From: Clostridia bacterium | GTDB lineage: Bacteria; Bacillota; Clostridia; Oscillospirales; CAG-272 | NCBI GenBank assembly: GCA_017559555.1 | Contig: JAFYRH010000084.1 | Location: 1-8,450 of the forward strand | Direction of reading: 5' to 3' | Length of the DNA: 8,450 nucleotides | Shown here: positions 6,581 through 8,450 of the stretch, piece after piece | Numbering within the stretch: position 1 is the first letter of the stretch | Layout: the number at the start of each line of letters is the position of its first letter | The notes under the pieces: generated by a model | The model's input: the letters and a program-made list of their open reading frames with translations, nothing else | The model's database searches: none | What the model was told of the DNA's origin: nothing | Position numbers and translations under genes: made by a program

Positions 6581-8116
6581 TTATTGAAAATCAAAATTGA
6601 TACCGATGATAATGTTCTTATTCAAACTTCTTTGTCTAAAGAAGAAGTTATAAGACTCGGTAACAAGCAGATACTCAAAGTTAAACCCTGCATCAAAATA
6701 ATTAATGACACATTCATAGGTTTCGGCAAGGAACAAACCCTCGTATGTGGAAACCAATTCACCGGATGCGTACGTAACGCTACCATAAGAGGCAGTACCG
6801 TATCTACCCACAAGTTCTCTTGCGTTTGTATCAGACAGACAGTAGTTACCCCAATAAATTTCATCACCGACATGGAAAATATCACGGGTGTGGTTTGTAA
6901 TGCCGTAATTGTCCTTCTTAAATACGCTCTTCAGAGCCAAGGTATCAGCATCAAAATAATAAATTGCACTGCCGCTACCGCCCGACTCGCCAATATACAA
7001 AATACGGTCTTCTTTGTTCAAATAAACCTTTGGATAATAGAAAGAATATACGTTGCCGGTTTGAATCTTTTGTTCTTGACCTGTGGCAAGATTCATCTTG
7101 AACACTTCGCAATGTTGGTCATGCTCGGAATAATAAATATACTCTCCGTCCAAAGCAAAAGAAGAAACTTCGCGATCAAAATAGAGTGAGGATTCTTTAG
7201 TACCCGTGGATTTTGAGAAAATATCAATTTTGTACAAATCGGGCATGGAGATATAAATCTTATCTCCCACAATATTCATCTCTGCAGGAACGCCTGCAAG
7301 AGGAACATTGTAAATAGGCTCCATGGTTTGGGAATTGATAACGACCAATCTGTTGTTCCCCTTGGTGATAACATACAAAAAATCGTTTTCGGTCGTCCAG
7401 TTAACAACGTCACCGTCAAGCGTATAAAGAACTACGGTAGCTTGAATCTTCTCATCGTTTGTATCTTCGGTAGCAATCTTATCTTCCAGCAATTCCATGT
7501 TTGCGGGAATATCCATAACGTCGGTAGAAGTATCTTTCAATACACCGTTATTGATATTTCCCGAAGAAGGCGTATCGTTGTTTTCGGGTTCACTCGTTTC
7601 GGGTTCTTGCTTGGAAGTGGTACTCTCTTCGGGAAGAACACGGCCAACGTTTATGGAATTTTCAGGGTCATCTGTAAAGGTGATCCACAAGAATCCGTCA
7701 ATGATTTCGGTTTTGAGGATGCCGCGACCGTCTTCGCCTTTATCTCCTTTGTCACCCTTTTCACCTGTGAGACCTTGGTCACCCTTGTCGCCTTTTTCGC
7801 CTTGAATGCCCTGTTCCCCTTGTTCACCTTGAATGCCTTGCTCGCCTTGTTCACCCTTTTCGCCATCAGGAATCATGAATTCGATGTTCGGAAGAGCGGG
7901 ATCAGTGTATTGAACAATCACCTTGGTGCCGCCGTCAACCTTTTCGGCAGTGATGCTTGCAATGCCGTTACCTGTGGCACCGGTTGCACCTGTGTCACCT
8001 TTTTCACCCTGAACGCCTTGCTCACCGCGAAGCTGCTCTATGTTGCAGGACGAAAGCAGGCACATGGTGGCTACAAGAATCAACAAAACAATTTGTGTCA
8101 AAATCCGCTTTTTCAT
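6581..8116 (-). CDS. Lipoprotein with two collagen-like segments and a beta-propeller-like domain (511 aa)
   Basis: Residues 1-24 are a lipoprotein signal peptide: MKKR, hydrophobic core, lipobox LLSSC with Cys24 as the lipidation site, so the protein should sit on the outer face of the membrane. Residues 31-51 are seven Gly-X-Y triplets and 85-132 are sixteen more, rich in GEQ, GEK and GDK. Each collagen-like run ends in G-x-G-I and is followed by a short beta-rich module (about 51-84 and 131-160). A Ser/Glu/Asn-rich spacer covers about 161-220. From about 225 to 511 there are repeating units of roughly 40 residues of the form G-x-x-I-Y...D...T (for example GDKIYIS 284-290, GEYIYYS 324-330, GDEIYWG 417-423), like a YVTN/quinoprotein-type beta-propeller. 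The frame extends upstream to 8224, but AGGAGGT at 8123-8129 and the signal peptide fix the start at 8116. Function unknown; a surface trimer presenting propeller heads for binding is an inference. Confidence 0.85.
   Translation of the reverse strand: MKKRILTQIVLLILVATMCLLSSCNIEQLRGEQGVQGEKGDTGATGATGNGIASITAEKVDGGTKVIVQYTDPALPNIEFMIPDGEKGEQGEQGIQGEQGEQGIQGEKGDKGDQGLTGEKGDKGDKGEDGRGILKTEIIDGFLWITFTDDPENSINVGRVLPEESTTSKQEPETSEPENNDTPSSGNINNGVLKDTSTDVMDIPANMELLEDKIATEDTNDEKIQATVVLYTLDGDVVNWTTENDFLYVITKGNNRLVVINSQTMEPIYNVPLAGVPAEMNIVGDKIYISMPDLYKIDIFSKSTGTKESSLYFDREVSSFALDGEYIYYSEHDQHCEVFKMNLATGQEQKIQTGNVYSFYYPKVYLNKEDRILYIGESGGSGSAIYYFDADTLALKSVFKKDNYGITNHTRDIFHVGDEIYWGNYCLSDTNARELVGRYGTASYGSVTYASGELVSTYEGLFLAETYECVINYFDAGFNFEYLLVTESYNFFFRQRSLNKNIIIGINFDFQ
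7721..7864 (-). repeat. Collagen-like Gly-X-Y tract, long (16 triplets)
   Basis: This stretch encodes residues 85-132 of the lipoprotein as 16 uninterrupted Gly-X-Y triplets. A GEQ-GEQ-GIQ nine-residue (27-nt) unit occurs twice in succession, followed by GEK/GDK triplets. Charged Lys-Gly-Asp/Glu triplets are the pattern that stabilises bacterial collagen helices lacking hydroxyproline. The near-identical DNA units make copy-number change plausible. Confidence 0.9.
7964..8026 (-). repeat. Collagen-like Gly-X-Y tract, short (7 triplets)
   Basis: Encodes residues 31-51 of the lipoprotein: GEQ GVQ GEK GDT GAT GAT GNG. It begins seven residues after the lipidated Cys24, so the collagen-like stalk would start almost at the membrane surface. 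Confidence 0.88.
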
Positions 8117-8153
8117 TTTTTTACCTCCTGAGTTTGATTTTGGGTATACAACA

Positions 8154-8181
8154 ATTATATCACCCCCCCCGAAAAATGCAA
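8154..8181 (-). promoter_or_regulatory. Promoter of the lipoprotein gene, with a G8 run in the spacer
   Basis: On the - strand TTGCAT (8181-8176) and TATAAT (8159-8154) are separated by 16 bp. The spacer contains eight consecutive G's. The predicted start near 8147 gives a leader of about 30 nt that includes AGGAGGT (8129-8123). The -10 box is perfect and the -35 box is moderate. Confidence 0.65.
8163..8170. repeat. Homopolymer C8 (+) / G8 (-) inside the lipoprotein promoter spacer
   Basis: Eight consecutive C's on the + strand stand out in otherwise A/T-rich intergenic DNA. They lie between the -35 and -10 boxes of the lipoprotein promoter, so each gained or lost base changes the 16-bp spacer by one. 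It is short for a classical phase-variable tract. Confidence 0.7.
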
Positions 8182-8245
8182 GTGTTTTTTTAAAATTTCT
8201 TAATTTTAGATAAAAAAATAACATTTGCAGATGGTAAATACAACA

Positions 8246-8277
8246 AAAGAGCCCAAAACCTGCGTCTTGGACTCTTT
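8246..8277 (-). terminator. Hairpin, probable terminator for a transcript arriving from the right on the - strand
   Basis: Read on the - strand, AAAGAGTCCAA (8277-8267) pairs with TTGGGCTCTTT (8256-8246), 11 bp with one G-U pair and a 10-nt loop, followed by TTTTGTTG. On the + strand the wobble becomes a C-A mismatch, so the hairpin suits the - strand better. It lies downstream of the tRNA-like sequence at 8317-8343. Confidence 0.5.
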
Positions 8278-8289
8278 GACGGTAAGGTG

Positions 8290-8317
8290 AGTCGTATCAA
8301 AATGATACGACTTTTTT
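8290..8317 (+). terminator. Strong intrinsic terminator on + strand with no gene before it
   Basis: AGTCGTATCA (8290-8299) and TGATACGACT (8303-8312) form a perfect 10-bp stem on an AAA loop, followed by TTTTT (8313-8317). The T run is only on the + strand side. No + strand coding sequence lies between the lipoprotein promoter region and this hairpin, so it is an orphan, a remnant, or the end of a small RNA. Confidence 0.75.
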
Positions 8318-8343
8318 GGTCGGAATGACAGGATTTAGAACCT
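8317..8343 (-). pseudogene. tRNA 3'-end-like sequence (resembles tRNA-Pro T-arm to CCA), probable remnant or attachment site
   Basis: On the - strand the sequence AGGTTCTAAATCCTGTC followed by ATTCCGACCA resembles the T-arm, acceptor strand and CCA end of bacterial proline tRNAs (GGTTCAAATCCTGTC...CCGACCA). Compared with a standard T-loop there is one extra base (TTC-T-AAAT). The matching 5' acceptor strand (CGGAATG or close) is not found in the roughly 100 bases to the right, and no D-arm or proline anticodon arm can be folded, so it is not an intact tRNA. It could be an old remnant, one end of an integrated element, or part of a dispersed repeat. Confidence 0.4.
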
Positions 8344-8344
8344 A

Positions 8345-8394
8345 AACGCGCGGTAAAATACAGTTGTCAACGTTTATAACCAAAGCCGCGCGTT
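8345..8394. other. Nested GC-rich dyad in gene-free DNA
   Basis: AACGCGCGG (8345-8353) and CCGCGCGTT (8386-8394) are perfect inverted 9-bp arms around 32 bp. Inside is a smaller dyad, GTTG-T-CAAC (8363-8371). The GC-rich arms contrast with the A/T-rich surroundings. No T tail and no coding potential are seen; the role is unknown. Confidence 0.55.
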
Positions 8395-8397
8395 CTG

Positions 8398-8415
8398 GCA
8401 AATGTAAGCATTTGC
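8398..8415. other. Perfect 7-bp hairpin (GCAAATG / CATTTGC)
   Basis: GCAAATG (8398-8404) and CATTTGC (8409-8415) flank a TAAG loop. It lies three bases after the nested GC-rich dyad, and a third palindrome, GCATATGC (8430-8437), follows near the edge. No T run follows. The cluster makes 8225-8450 gene-free but highly structured; I see no coding sequence in it. Confidence 0.5.
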
Positions 8416-8450
8416 GAGGTTCAAATCAAGCATATGCAATCAAAAACATC

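Noticed and set aside
6620..6655. A/T-rich hairpin CTTCTTT-GTCT-AAAGAAG near the 3' end of the lipoprotein gene
   Set aside because: It lies inside the coding frame, has no T tail, and a proper shared terminator exists at 6506-6538.
7328..8131. Open frame of 267 codons on + strand across the collagen-like gene
   Set aside because: Its repetitive Leu/Phe/Ala stretches are the complement of the Gly-X-Y codons; no start signal is present and the - strand lipoprotein has signal peptide, lipobox and ribosome binding site.
8374..8433. Small - strand open frame of 19 codons (MLDLNLANAY...)
   Set aside because: No ribosome binding site, no promoter, and it overlaps the dyads; it is too short to support as a gene.
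8398..8440. Possible + strand tRNA (GAGGTTCAAATC resembles a T-arm)
   Set aside because: No pairing T-stem, acceptor stem or CCA end can be formed around it.

Overview
The window reads as chromosomal DNA of a low-to-moderate GC Gram-positive anaerobe, most likely a gut Clostridia (Oscillospiraceae-like) genome. The signs are strong AGGAGG-type ribosome binding sites, consensus vegetative promoters with 17-bp spacers, A/T-rich intergenic DNA, U-tailed hairpin terminators, and secreted proteins built from Cys/His modules and Pro-Glu-Thr linkers. This placement is inferred from style and was not tested by a search.

Layout, left to right. Bases 2-289 are the 3' end of a type-B carboxylesterase. 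A strong promoter with two overlapping dyads then drives a MATE-family multidrug/organic-cation exporter (395-1774, +). It converges on an ESS-type (GltS-like) sodium/glutamate symporter homologue (1813-3234, -), and the two genes share one bidirectional terminator that touches both stop codons. The 228-bp gap at 3235-3462 holds two back-to-back promoters. One serves the symporter; the other serves a large secreted nuclease (3463-6501, +, 1012 aa). That nuclease carries an endonuclease I catalytic domain, Cys/His modules, two unclassified beta-rich domains, an OB-fold-like domain, three Pro-Glu-Thr linkers and an unusual helix-plus-cysteine tail. It converges on a lipoprotein gene (6581-8116, -, 511 aa) with two collagen-like Gly-X-Y segments and a C-terminal beta-propeller-like domain, again across a shared GAAA-loop terminator.

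The last 334 bases (8117-8450) hold the lipoprotein promoter, with a G8 run in its spacer, and then a gene-free but highly structured stretch. That stretch contains two terminator-like hairpins, a sequence like the 3' end of a tRNA-Pro on the minus strand, and two further perfect dyads. It may be a tRNA remnant, an attachment site or a dispersed intergenic repeat.

Functionally this is a cell-envelope and nutrient-exchange neighbourhood: an exporter, an importer, a secreted DNA-degrading enzyme and a surface lipoprotein. Each gene has its own promoter and terminator, so nothing suggests an operon or a dedicated defence system. The most unusual items are the architecture and tail of the nuclease, the collagen/propeller lipoprotein with its G-tract promoter, the dyads at the exporter promoter, and the tRNA-like right edge.
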